A stretch of DNA of 64,000 nt from Duganella sp. sic0402 (GTDB lineage: Bacteria; Pseudomonadota; Gammaproteobacteria; Burkholderiales; Burkholderiaceae_D), in assembly GCF_019219065.1 (NCBI RefSeq), contig NZ_JAHUWK010000006.1, positions 281,330 to 345,329 on the forward strand, in the 5' to 3' direction. Shown here piece by piece: positions 52,136 through 60,140 of the stretch (within the stretch, counting starts at the first letter, position 1; each line of letters begins with the position of its first letter). Below the pieces are notes generated by a model. The model made no database searches. It saw nothing but the letters and a program-made list of their open reading frames with translations, and was not told where the DNA came from. The translations under genes were made by a program, and so were the position numbers.

Positions 52136-53364
52136 TGCGCGTCTCCGTAGTCGATGGCTATTTCCGGATCGAGCCAGGTGCAGCCCTCGAAATAGCTGTG
52201 TTTTAAATTCATGACCTCAAACACCAGCGCCAGGTCGCGCCACTCGTAATTTTCGCTCAGGTGGTTGTCGCTGCTGTGCAGCGCGGTGGCCACCGAGTAG
52301 CTGCCCGGTCCCAGGTTGAGCGGGAAGCTGGCGCGCACTGTCAGGCGCTGGCCGGCGCGCAGATTGGTCAGCGGTTTGAGCTTGTGGAAGGTGTTGGTGC
52401 CAAAGATGTTCTGGCCCAGCCGGTCCTTGATGCGGTAGCCCAGCGTCATTTCCGGCAGGTCGTCATGCACCGCCACGCGGATTTCCATGGTCACCTTGCT
52501 GCCGGTGCCATGCACCTCGGCCGGCTCGCCATCTTCCTTGAGCAGCGCGATGTGTTCGACCGTTGCCTGGCCGGTGCCGGAGATGGTTTGCACCTTGCCG
52601 CTGTCCAGCGTTTCCTGGCGCACGTTGTCGCCCTCGCGCTCGGCCAGCATGGCGTTGTACAGGTCCATGATTTCTTCCGGCGTGCCTTCCTTGCTGACGC
52701 GTCCCTTGTCGAGCAGGATGGCGCGGTCGCACACCGACTGGATCGCGCCCTTGTCGTGCGAGACGATCAGCAGCGTGGTGCCTTCGGTGCGGAAGGCGCG
52801 GATGCGTTCAAAGCTCTTGTGCTGGAAGTAGGCGTCGCCGACCGACAGCGCTTCATCGACGATCAGCACGTCGGGGCGGCGCGCGGTGGCCACGCTGAAC
52901 GCCAGCCGCATTTGCATGCCGCTGGAGTAGACCCGCACCGGCTGGTCGATGTATTCGCCGATTTCGGCAAACGCCTCGATCTCCGGCATCAGCCGGTCCA
53001 GTTCTTCGACGCTGAGGCCGAGCAGCTGGCCCGACATATAGCAGTTCTGGCGGCCGCTGAAGTCCGGATGGAAGCCCATGCCCAGTTCCAGCATGGCGGC
53101 CACGCGGCCGCCGATGGCGACGTTGCCGGTGGTCGGCGCGGCGGTGCCGGTGATCAGCTTCAGCAGCGTGCTCTTGCCGGCGCCGTTGATGCCGATGATG
53201 CCCAGCGCCTGGCCGGGTTCGACGTTGAAGCTGATGTCGCGCAGCACCCAGATGGTGTCGTGGCGCGGGCGCGACGGCATGATCCATTCCAGCAGGCGCG
53301 CGCGGTGGCTGGTATAGCGGCGGTAGGCCTTGCCGAGATTATTGACGCGTATGCTGCCGTTCAC
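52132..53364 (-). CDS. wzt: Polysaccharide ABC transporter ATPase with C-terminal glycan-binding domain
   Basis: 410 aa. The ATPase part (1-240) has Walker A GINGAGKST, signature YSSGMQMRLAF, Walker B VLIVDEALSVGDAYFQ. Residues about 265-410 are a beta-sandwich of the Wzt C-terminal type, which recognises the capped end of the O-antigen before export. It overlaps the wzm and methyltransferase genes by 4 nt each. Confidence 0.93.
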   Translation of the reverse strand: MNGSIRVNNLGKAYRRYTSHRARLLEWIMPSRPRHDTIWVLRDISFNVEPGQALGIIGINGAGKSTLLKLITGTAAPTTGNVAIGGRVAAMLELGMGFHPDFSGRQNCYMSGQLLGLSVEELDRLMPEIEAFAEIGEYIDQPVRVYSSGMQMRLAFSVATARRPDVLIVDEALSVGDAYFQHKSFERIRAFRTEGTTLLIVSHDKGAIQSVCDRAILLDKGRVSKEGTPEEIMDLYNAMLAEREGDNVRQETLDSGKVQTISGTGQATVEHIALLKEDGEPAEVHGTGSKVTMEIRVAVHDDLPEMTLGYRIKDRLGQNIFGTNTFHKLKPLTNLRAGQRLTVRASFPLNLGPGSYSVATALHSSDNHLSENYEWRDLALVFEVMNLKHSYFEGCTWLDPEIAIDYGDAQ

Positions 53365-54161
53365 AGTTCATCCACCATTTCTCCCGCGCGTTTGCGGAAC
53401 AGTTGCATGCCAAGCAGGCACAGGATCAGCGCCAGCGCCAGGGCTGGCAGCAGGCTGGCCCACTGGGGCGCGCGCTGATGCACCAGGATATCCTGGAAGG
53501 CGCCGATCACCGGCGCCATCGGGTTCCAGGCCAGCATTGGGCGCACGTCTTCCGGCAGCACGCTGGCCGGGTAGACCACCGGCGTGAACCAGAACCAGAA
53601 TTGCAGCGCGATGGTGAAGAACTGGCCGACGTCGCGGAAGAACACATTCAGCACCGCCAGCACCATGCCGAGGCCGATCGCCAGCAGGATTTCGAGCAGC
53701 AGCACCGGCAGCACGGCGGCGTAGATCCAGCCGGGGAAGTTGCCGCTGACGATGAGGAAGGCGGTGAACAGGCCGAAGATGATGGCAAAGTTCAGCAGCG
53801 CGTTGGTGACCACGATGATCGGCAGGCAGATGCGCGGGAAGTTGATTTTCTTGATCAGGCCGGCGTTGTCGATGAAGACGTTCTGCGCCTTGCTGGTGAT
53901 CTCGGCGAACAGATTCCAGGTCAGCACGCCGGCGCACAGATAAATGCTGTAGCCGAACGCCGAGCTGTTGCCGGCCAGGCGGTTATGCATCACCTGCGAG
54001 AAGATCACGGTGTACACCACGATCATGGCCAGCGGATTGAGCACGGTCCAGGCGGCGCCGAGGATGGAGTTGCGGTATTTGGACTGGAACTCGCGCTGCA
54101 CGCTGCCGAGGATGAAGCCGCGGTAGCTGGCGATGTTGCGCAGGCGGCCAAGCACGATCAT
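53361..54161 (-). CDS. wzm: Polysaccharide ABC transporter permease
   Basis: ABC-2-type inner-membrane permease of 266 aa with six helices. It begins IVLGRLRNIASYRGFILGSVQREF and has KYRNSILGAAWTVLNPL and VFFRDVGQFFTIALQFWFWFTPVVYP, typical of Wzm/KpsM-like exporters. The ATG at 54161 is chosen; the frame is open to 54254 but that part includes the crp terminator. First gene of the long minus-strand glycan operon, so its promoter should lie at 54162-54276. Confidence 0.93.
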   Translation of the reverse strand: MIVLGRLRNIASYRGFILGSVQREFQSKYRNSILGAAWTVLNPLAMIVVYTVIFSQVMHNRLAGNSSAFGYSIYLCAGVLTWNLFAEITSKAQNVFIDNAGLIKKINFPRICLPIIVVTNALLNFAIIFGLFTAFLIVSGNFPGWIYAAVLPVLLLEILLAIGLGMVLAVLNVFFRDVGQFFTIALQFWFWFTPVVYPASVLPEDVRPMLAWNPMAPVIGAFQDILVHQRAPQWASLLPALALALILCLLGMQLFRKRAGEMVDEL

Positions 54162-54240
54162 GGTTGGGCTCCCGGCGCGCGGTGGAAAAACAGGTGTGAT
54201 GTCATGGTTGGGGACAGTGTGGGGCCGCGCGGGCGGCGTG

Positions 54241-54267
54241 AAAAAAGCGCGCAATTATACCTTGCGC
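54241..54267 (-). terminator. Terminator of crp, overlapping a TATAAT box for wzm
   Basis: Read leftward, GCGCAA (54267-54262) pairs with TTGCGC (54254-54249), then GC and a run of six T. The loop contains TATAAT (54259-54254 leftward), a perfect -10 sequence that could serve the glycan operon about 90 nt downstream; no good -35 goes with it. The two readings compete, so only one may be real. Confidence 0.5.
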
Positions 54268-54276
54268 ATCATGGAA

Positions 54277-55026
54277 TTACGGGCCGTCCACCAGCTTCTG
54301 CAAGCCCTTGGGATCAACGATGACCAGTTCCTGGTTGACCTTCTGGATGATGCCCTGCTGGACCAGCGTGGCCAGCGCCCTGGTCACCGTCTCGCGGCTG
54401 GTGTTGATCATATTGGCGATGTCCTGGTGGGTAGGCAGGTTCTTCACCACTTCCGGCTGGCCAGGCTGTTCGGCCGGGGTTTTCATCTGCACCAGGTAGG
54501 TGAAGATGCGGCGCGAGGTATTGTTGATACTCAGCAAGGAACGGAATTCCGAATCGCGCTGGATCTTGGCCGCCAGGTGGCGCAGCATCAGGTTGGCCAC
54601 CGACGGCGAGTGCGAGAACAGGTGCAGCGCCGCCGGCGCCGGCAGGAAAGCCACCAGCACCGAACTCATCGCCACCACCGAGGCGGTGCGCTGCGAACCG
54701 TTGATGACCGCGATCTCGCCGAAAAAGTCGCCCGGCGCCAGCATGCGCAGGCCGATCGCCCGGCCATCCTCGGTCACATCGATCACCTGCAACTGGCCCG
54801 ACAGCAGGAACAGCAGGCCGTCGCCGGCCGCGCCTTTCTGCAGCACGATGTCGCGCTTGGAATACTGGCGGAAGCGCAGCTCGGGCTTGAGGCGCGTTAC
54901 TTCCTCGTCGCTGAGGCCGGCAAGCAGCGGGATGCGGCGCAGGTGCACCTGCACATTTTGCGCAGACGCCTCGTTGCCGGTGGCGGGCGCCGCGGCGAGC
55001 TGTTCGGTGTCGGTTGCTTTTGTCAT
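54277..55026 (-). CDS. Crp/Fnr-family transcriptional regulator (CRP-like)
   Basis: 249 aa. A cyclic-nucleotide-binding domain lies at about 30-150 (LLFLLSGQLQVIDVTEDG, LAPGDFFGEIAVINGSQRTASV; GE and R-T/S of the phosphate-binding cassette are present) and a winged helix at about 175-240. The recognition helix TSRETVTRALATL keeps the Arg-Glu-x3-Arg spacing with which E. coli CRP reads TGTGA. There is no N-terminal cysteine cluster as in Fnr. Perfect CRP palindromes lie at 58369 and 60029, and an adenylate cyclase is encoded 1.3 kb upstream. Confidence 0.9.
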   Translation of the reverse strand: MTKATDTEQLAAAPATGNEASAQNVQVHLRRIPLLAGLSDEEVTRLKPELRFRQYSKRDIVLQKGAAGDGLLFLLSGQLQVIDVTEDGRAIGLRMLAPGDFFGEIAVINGSQRTASVVAMSSVLVAFLPAPAALHLFSHSPSVANLMLRHLAAKIQRDSEFRSLLSINNTSRRIFTYLVQMKTPAEQPGQPEVVKNLPTHQDIANMINTSRETVTRALATLVQQGIIQKVNQELVIVDPKGLQKLVDGP

Positions 55027-55088
55027 CGCTGTTCTACGTCGGCGCGCCAGCCAGGCCGCGCGCCTAAAACGTTACTTATACACAATTT

Positions 55089-55140
55089 CCGCCGTCAAGC
55101 GGCGGATTGTTGCAGATTGTTGCATGTCACGCATGTCACA
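55089..55140. promoter_or_regulatory. crp upstream region: hairpin, tandem repeats, CRP-like site
   Basis: CCGCCG-TCAAG-CGGCGG (55089-55105) is a perfect hairpin. It is followed by GATTGTTGCA twice in tandem (55105-55124) and GCATGTCAC twice in tandem (55122-55139). TGTCA-CGCATG-TCACA (55125-55140) differs by one base from a CRP site. It overlaps the stop of the barrel-protein gene and lies about 100 nt upstream of the crp start, so autoregulation is possible. Confidence 0.45.
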
Positions 55141-56347
55141 GATGGTTCCAGCGCCAGCTGAGCTGGATCTGGTGTGCATCGTACTGGAAAATCGAAATAT
55201 TCTCGCGGTTGCGCACCTGGCGCCACTCCAGCTGCAAGGTCTGGTCGCGCTGGATCGGGTAGCTGAGCACGCTACGCAACACCAGATTGTTTTGCTTGCG
55301 CACCACATCGATCAGGCCTGGCGAGTAGACGTTCTGGCCGCTCCAGCGCTGGCCGGTCAGTTCCAGCTCGCCTTGCAGCGCGTCGAACAGCGTGCGCCGT
55401 CCGTATAGCCGCATCGACCAGCCGCTGCGGTCGCCGCCAGGGCGGGCCGCGCTGCCCAGGTCGCGCTGATAGCCAAAGGCCGCCTGCAGCTGGCTGCTGC
55501 TGGTGCGGTAGCCGAGTATGTTGCGCAGCTCGACCGTGGTCGAATCGAAATTGGACAGCGTGGTGTAGCGGGTGCGTGAAACACTGCCGAGCAAGGCGAA
55601 GTCGTAGCCCTTGGGCAATTTCAACGGCGGCGCGGCGCGCAATTGCAGCTGTGCCTGTTCCTGGTAGAGCGAGCCGCCCAGCGTCAGCGCGCCCAGCAGG
55701 GCGGTGCTGCGCATCTGCCAGCGTCCCGCCTGCCATGGGTGCTCGGCGCCGATAAAAATCGACGCGGAATTATAGCCGGACTCGCGGTCGTATTTGCGCA
55801 GGTGGGCCTGGGCAAACGCGATGTCGCCATCGGGGCTGATTTCGCGCAGGTAGTCGGCCGAGGCAATGCTGTAATGGTCGGCGTGAGGCTTGTATTCAGG
55901 CAACAACTCCAGCGGCACGCCGTTGCTGTCGGTGAAGAACGGCGTGCTGGCGCCCTGGTTGACATTGCTATCGTAGCCGCGTGCGCCGTTGACGCTCCAC
56001 ATCACCTGCGGCTTCCAGCGGAAGCAGCCTTGCTGGCGCTGCTGGGCGATGATGTCGCGGATGCCTTGTGGCGGCTGGTATTCGCGCTCGATACGCAGGA
56101 ATAGCGCTTCCGCCTCGGCGTCATTGCCGAGCGCACACTGGATCATCGCCAGGTCCAGCCACTCGCCGGCGTGCTGGGCGCCGCGCGTCAGCATGCGGTC
56201 CAGGATCAGGCTGGCGTCGGCGCGGCGGCCGTCGGCGATCGACTGCATGGCCGTCAGGTACAGGTCTTCCTCCACCGGCGCTTCCTGGGCGCAGGCGATG
56301 GCGGTGCACAGTAATCCGCCCAGCAGGGCAGGCAGGTAATTCTTCAC
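55136..56347 (-). CDS. TPR/beta-barrel outer-membrane protein (Slam/DUF560-like)
   Basis: 403 aa from a GTG start that overlaps the cyclase stop by 4 nt (GTGA). A signal peptide (NYLPALLGGLLCTAIACA) precedes one or two TPR-like helix pairs (about 25-110: DLYLTAMQSIADGRRADASL, WLDLAMIQCALGNDAEAEAL). From about residue 130 the sequence alternates as an outer-membrane barrel, opening with MWSVNGARGYDSNVNQG and ending QLSWRWNHL. TPR plus barrel with GYDSNVN recalls Slam-type surface-lipoprotein translocators (DUF560), though it is shorter. The longer frame to 56455 is inside the cyclase. Confidence 0.7.
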   Translation of the reverse strand: MKNYLPALLGGLLCTAIACAQEAPVEEDLYLTAMQSIADGRRADASLILDRMLTRGAQHAGEWLDLAMIQCALGNDAEAEALFLRIEREYQPPQGIRDIIAQQRQQGCFRWKPQVMWSVNGARGYDSNVNQGASTPFFTDSNGVPLELLPEYKPHADHYSIASADYLREISPDGDIAFAQAHLRKYDRESGYNSASIFIGAEHPWQAGRWQMRSTALLGALTLGGSLYQEQAQLQLRAAPPLKLPKGYDFALLGSVSRTRYTTLSNFDSTTVELRNILGYRTSSSQLQAAFGYQRDLGSAARPGGDRSGWSMRLYGRRTLFDALQGELELTGQRWSGQNVYSPGLIDVVRKQNNLVLRSVLSYPIQRDQTLQLEWRQVRNRENISIFQYDAHQIQLSWRWNHL

Positions 56348-58215
56348 AAAACTCCTTGTTGCGGCGCAGGCGCCAGCAGCGTGTACAGCGTCGTCGGGTG
56401 TTCCTTGCCGCGCAGCGTGAGTTCGCCGATATGGCGCAGCTGATGGCGCCGGCACAACGCTGCGGTGCCGGGGCCGATGATCACGTCGTGCGGCAAATCG
56501 CGCGCGGCCGTTTCCAGCCGCGACGCCACATTGACGCTATCGCCGACCGCAGTATAAATGCTGCGTGCGGCAGAACCAAAATCGCCGGCCATGGCGCGCC
56601 CGCTTTCGATGCCGATCCGCACCCGTATCGGCGCCAGTCCCTGGCGCGCACGCGCGGCATTGAACTCGACCATGCCGGCCTGGATCGCTGCCGCCGCGTC
56701 CAGTGCCTGGTCGGCGTGGTCACGCACCGGCAGCGGCGCGCCCCAGAACGCTACCAGGCCGTCGCCGGTGAATTTGTCCAGCGTGCCATGGGCGGCCAGC
56801 ACCGGTCCGGTCAGGCAGTCGAGGAAGGCGCGGGTCAGCTCGGCCGCCTGTTCCAGCGGCAGGGCCCCCACATGGCTGGTATAGCCCTGCATGTCGGCAA
56901 TCAGGGTGGTGACGTCGCAATGGCTGGGCTTGAGCGGGTCGAGCAGGTTGTTGCGCAGCAGTTCATCGACCACCGCATCCGCCACATACTGGCGCAGCGT
57001 GTCGAGCAGGCGGCGCGACTGGCGTTGTGATTGCTGCCAGGCAAACGGCACGCCGACCGCCAGCAGGAAGGCGTTGGCCAGCAGTGGTGCGCTCAGGCCG
57101 AACAGCGCGTCATGCGGCGCCATCTGCCACGCCAGCGCCAGCCACAGCAGCGAGGCGGCCGCCAGCACGCCCACATTGACCAGCGCCGACTTGCGCGGCA
57201 GTGTCCAGAAGCACAGCGCAATGGTGGCGCTGGAAAACAGCATGGCGATCAGGCGGCCCGGCCAGGCCGAAGGCGCCAGGCCGGCGCGCGCGTCGAGCTG
57301 GGCGGTGAGCGCGGCCGCGTGCACCAGCAGCCCGCTGGTCGAAGCCGACAGCGGCGTGGCGACCCGGTCGGCCAGGCCCAGCGACGAGGAGCCGATCAGC
57401 ACCAGCTTGCCGCGCAGCAGTTCGTCGGGTGCGCTGAGGTCGAGGATCATGCTGGCAGGGATGACTTTATAGGCGTCCCATTGCAGCCGGTAGGGCAGGC
57501 GGCGCAAGCCATCGCCCAGCTGCATGCCGCCGGTGGGGCCGCTGGCGGAGGGCTTGCTGGCGCTACAGCAATCCAGCAAAGCCAGCGACAAGGTCGGGAA
57601 AGTGCGGCCGTCAAACCAGGTTTGCATCGGCAGGCGGCGGATTACGCCATCCTGGTCGGGCACAAAGCCGATATTGCCGATGTGGGCGGCCTGCGCCAGC
57701 CCGGCGTGGTTGGCGATGTAGCCGCTGGCGGGCACCGCCGCGCCAGCGCTGGCCGCAGCGGCGCCACCGGTGAGCCGGCCCACGCGCAGCGGCATATTGC
57801 CGTTGTAATCAAACGCTTGCGGCAGCACCAGCGGACCGTGCTGGCTGAGCATGGCGAGGCGGGCGTCGCCGCCGGCGTCGGACGGTTCCGGCAACACCAG
57901 GTCCAGCGCCACGCCGCGCGCGCCGTAATCGCCCAGCAACTGCTCGATCATGGTGGCGATGCGTTCGCGCGGCCACGGCCATGGGCCGGCTGCGGCCAGG
58001 CTGGTTTCGTCGATGTCGATCACGGCCAGCCGCTGCTCGGTCGCCGCCGAGGCCTGGCGGCGTATCAATTGGTCGCGCAGCCACTCATCGGCACTGCTCC
58101 ACGCCAGCCCGCTGTGCGGCCATTGACCACCCACGGCCAGCAGCACCGCGCCCAGCGCGATCAGGCGGCGGGCGACAGTGGCGGAGATGGTAAGTGGCAA
58201 AAAAGGCAACTTCAT
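56344..58215 (-). CDS. CHASE2-domain adenylate cyclase (class III)
   Basis: 623 aa. An N-terminal helix (about 12-32), an extracytoplasmic CHASE2 sensor (about 40-310: DIDETSLAAAGPWPWPRERIA, GVALDLVLPEP, GNIGFVPDQDGVIRR, GKLVLIGSSSLGLADRVATP) and three helices (about 315-400) precede a class III cyclase domain. Both metal aspartates are present (IADMQGYTS near 438; DKFTGDGLVAFWG near 481), the Lys in DKF fits adenine selectivity, and YTAVGDSVNVASRLE carries the transition-state Asn/Arg. It should make cAMP in response to an extracytoplasmic cue. It is divergent from the FecR-domain gene. Confidence 0.9.
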   Translation of the reverse strand: MKLPFLPLTISATVARRLIALGAVLLAVGGQWPHSGLAWSSADEWLRDQLIRRQASAATEQRLAVIDIDETSLAAAGPWPWPRERIATMIEQLLGDYGARGVALDLVLPEPSDAGGDARLAMLSQHGPLVLPQAFDYNGNMPLRVGRLTGGAAAASAGAAVPASGYIANHAGLAQAAHIGNIGFVPDQDGVIRRLPMQTWFDGRTFPTLSLALLDCCSASKPSASGPTGGMQLGDGLRRLPYRLQWDAYKVIPASMILDLSAPDELLRGKLVLIGSSSLGLADRVATPLSASTSGLLVHAAALTAQLDARAGLAPSAWPGRLIAMLFSSATIALCFWTLPRKSALVNVGVLAAASLLWLALAWQMAPHDALFGLSAPLLANAFLLAVGVPFAWQQSQRQSRRLLDTLRQYVADAVVDELLRNNLLDPLKPSHCDVTTLIADMQGYTSHVGALPLEQAAELTRAFLDCLTGPVLAAHGTLDKFTGDGLVAFWGAPLPVRDHADQALDAAAAIQAGMVEFNAARARQGLAPIRVRIGIESGRAMAGDFGSAARSIYTAVGDSVNVASRLETAARDLPHDVIIGPGTAALCRRHQLRHIGELTLRGKEHPTTLYTLLAPAPQQGVL

Positions 58216-58368
58216 TAATGCAAGCTGACCATGGTGGAGAGGCGCCTCATGCTATTTTGTTATTATCCTAACGAGATGTGTAACAAATGGTGAAAAACAG
58301 TAACACCGCTGGATGTGATGATGCCCAAAGGCTACAGTGTAGCTTAGAGTGAAGCGCCTGCGTAAAAA

Positions 58369-58384
58369 TGTGATGATCGTCACA
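58369..58384. promoter_or_regulatory. Perfect CRP binding site upstream of the FecR-domain gene
   Basis: TGTGA-TGATCG-TCACA. A CACAAT hexamer (58406-58411) lies 21 nt downstream, which places the site centre at -41.5 if transcription starts at 58418, the class II activator position. The implied leader would be only 15 nt, so a different start is possible. ATGTGATGAT also occurs at 58313-58322, 55 bp upstream, as a half-site. The 217-nt gap is shared with the divergent cyclase gene. Confidence 0.8.
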
Positions 58385-58432
58385 GGATTATTTTGAGGCT
58401 GGCTGCACAATGTCCCAAAAGGAGTAATAGCT

Positions 58433-59788
58433 ATGTGGTCTCAATTTTCGCCAAATAATTCGTTGCGCAACTGGCGCCGCCTCGCCTTGGGCGCGGCCAT
58501 GCTGGCTTGCGGCGCCTGGGCGCAGGCTGGCGAGGCGGGCCGCATCGTCTTCGTCAGTGGCGAGGTCTTTGCCGACAGCCGCCGCGCGGTGCTGAACGAC
58601 GCCGTGCAGGAAGGCCAGGAGCTGAGCACCGGCAAGGACGGCTATGTTTACCTGAAAACGGCCGACGATGGCCTGCTGATCCTGCGCCCGGCCAGCCGCG
58701 CGCGCATTGTCACCTACCACATCGACCGCAAAGTGCCGGCGAACACCCACGTCAAGCTGGAATTGCTGGCTGGCGTGGCGCGTAGCGTCTCCGGCTCGGC
58801 GGTCAAGCAGGCGCGTCAGAATTTCCGTTTCAATACCCCGGTGGCAGCCATCGGCGTGCGCGGCACCGACTTTACCGTTTTTACCGACCATGAAAGCTCC
58901 AGTGTAACCGTGCTGTCCGGCGCGATCGTGGTCAGTGGCTTTGGCGGCGCCTGCCTGCCGACCGGCGGCGGCCCATGCGAACATACGGCCAGCCGCGAGC
59001 TGGCAGCCGGCCAGGCTGGCCAGATGCTGAAGGTAAAACGCGGCGAAACCGCGCCACAGTTGTTGAATACCAACAGCTCGGCGCCGGATGCCCTCTCGCC
59101 GCCGCGCAGCGACGAGCCGTCCGGCAAGAGCAGCGGCAGCAGTCAGGCCCTGGCTGAGCCGGCGCTGGATGCACAAAAAGCTGCGCTGATCATTCAGCAG
59201 GTGCGTAACAGCGCTATCAAGACTGATCCACCGGCGGTGCCGCCACCTGAAGTGGTTGTCACCACGCCGACGCCAACTATCGCGTCCAGTGAACTGATGT
59301 GGGGGCGCTGGGCTGCCATTGCCGATCAGCCGGCAACCGTGGACTCGGCGGCCTTGTTGGCGGCTGGCGGCAAGCGCGTAGCGTATAACTCTTATTACAC
59401 GGTGATCCGGACCAAGGGTGCGGATTGGGAAATTCCACAACAGGGTTCGGTCGGTTTCGCGTTGCGTTCCAGCGACGCACTGGTGCTGAACAGCGCCACC
59501 CAGTTGACCAGCGCGGCATCTTTGCAAAATGGCCAGTTGCAGGTGGATTTTGACAAACGTACTTTCAGCACCGGGTTTGATTTGCTCACTGCCGGACAGA
59601 CGTATAAATTGCAATCTACCGGCTTTGTTGGTAACAACGGCGATTTAAGCGGCAATGTCCAATACGTACAAGGTACTAATATGGCAGTCAGTGGTTCGCT
59701 TGGCGCCAACAATAATGCGGCCTATATCTTCTCTTCTCGACTGGATGACAAGCGCACTGCCTACGGGGCCACTTACTGGACCAAGTAA
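58433..59788 (+). CDS. Secreted FecR-domain protein with C-terminal beta domain
   Basis: 451 aa. A signal peptide ends near AQA (residue 32); the stretch MLAC is not a good lipobox. A FecR domain covers about 35-170 (GRIVFVSGEVFA, NDAVQEGQELSTGKDGYVYLK, FNTPVAAIGVRGTDFTV). Residues about 215-285 are Ser/Pro-rich linker. The last 165 residues (SELMWGRWAAIADQP to the end) are beta-rich, with VDFDKRTFSTGF and AAYIFSSRLDDKRTAYGATYW, recalling TbpB-like small barrels. GGAG precedes the ATG. It is not beside a fecI sigma gene; the divergent CHASE2 cyclase is its neighbour instead. Confidence 0.85.
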   Translation: MWSQFSPNNSLRNWRRLALGAAMLACGAWAQAGEAGRIVFVSGEVFADSRRAVLNDAVQEGQELSTGKDGYVYLKTADDGLLILRPASRARIVTYHIDRKVPANTHVKLELLAGVARSVSGSAVKQARQNFRFNTPVAAIGVRGTDFTVFTDHESSSVTVLSGAIVVSGFGGACLPTGGGPCEHTASRELAAGQAGQMLKVKRGETAPQLLNTNSSAPDALSPPRSDEPSGKSSGSSQALAEPALDAQKAALIIQQVRNSAIKTDPPAVPPPEVVVTTPTPTIASSELMWGRWAAIADQPATVDSAALLAAGGKRVAYNSYYTVIRTKGADWEIPQQGSVGFALRSSDALVLNSATQLTSAASLQNGQLQVDFDKRTFSTGFDLLTAGQTYKLQSTGFVGNNGDLSGNVQYVQGTNMAVSGSLGANNNAAYIFSSRLDDKRTAYGATYWTK

Positions 59789-59804
59789 TCCGGTCACTAT
59801 TTAA

Positions 59805-59832
59805 AAATGCCGCAGTTTGCGGCATTTTTTTT
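59805..59832 (+). terminator. Rho-independent terminator after the FecR-domain gene
   Basis: AAATGCCGCA (59805-59814) pairs perfectly with TGCGGCATTT (59818-59827) around a 3-nt loop, followed by more T to 59832. It makes the surface-protein gene downstream an independent transcription unit. Confidence 0.93.
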
Positions 59833-60028
59833 GTCTGTCCATTTGCGCGCGCCCATATTCTTTTTCTAAATATACTAAAACTGCTATTAACCTGTCGGGA
59901 ATCAATGTGGTACCTGCTTACACATTAAGCAGCGGGCACTATTGATTTCCCCATAAGCTTCTCCGATAATGCATATCGCACTTTTTTATAGAAAAAACCT
60001 ATAAAAATAAGTGGGTTTTGCAGTTTCG

Positions 60029-60044
60029 TGTGACGCTCGTCACA
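60029..60044. promoter_or_regulatory. Perfect CRP binding site upstream of the S-layer-like gene
   Basis: TGTGA-CGCTCG-TCACA. CACTAT (60066-60071) lies 21 nt downstream, the same spacing as at the FecR-domain gene, which would put the site at -41.5 and give a leader of about 63 nt. The -10 match is only 3 of 6. The 352-nt gap (59789-60140) otherwise holds the terminator and AT-rich sequence without an ORF. Confidence 0.8.
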
Positions 60045-60140
60045 TAAACCTGGAAAGCCTTCTGCCACTATGGCTGCCGTAGTACTGCAAGCGATTGTGC
60101 TGCGACGCAGAAAATTTATTAATCCTTAGGAGTTATATCA

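Noticed and set aside
56348..56455. N-terminal extension of the TPR/barrel protein.
   Set aside because: It would hide the signal peptide and lies in the cyclase gene; the overlapping GTG gives a clean signal sequence.
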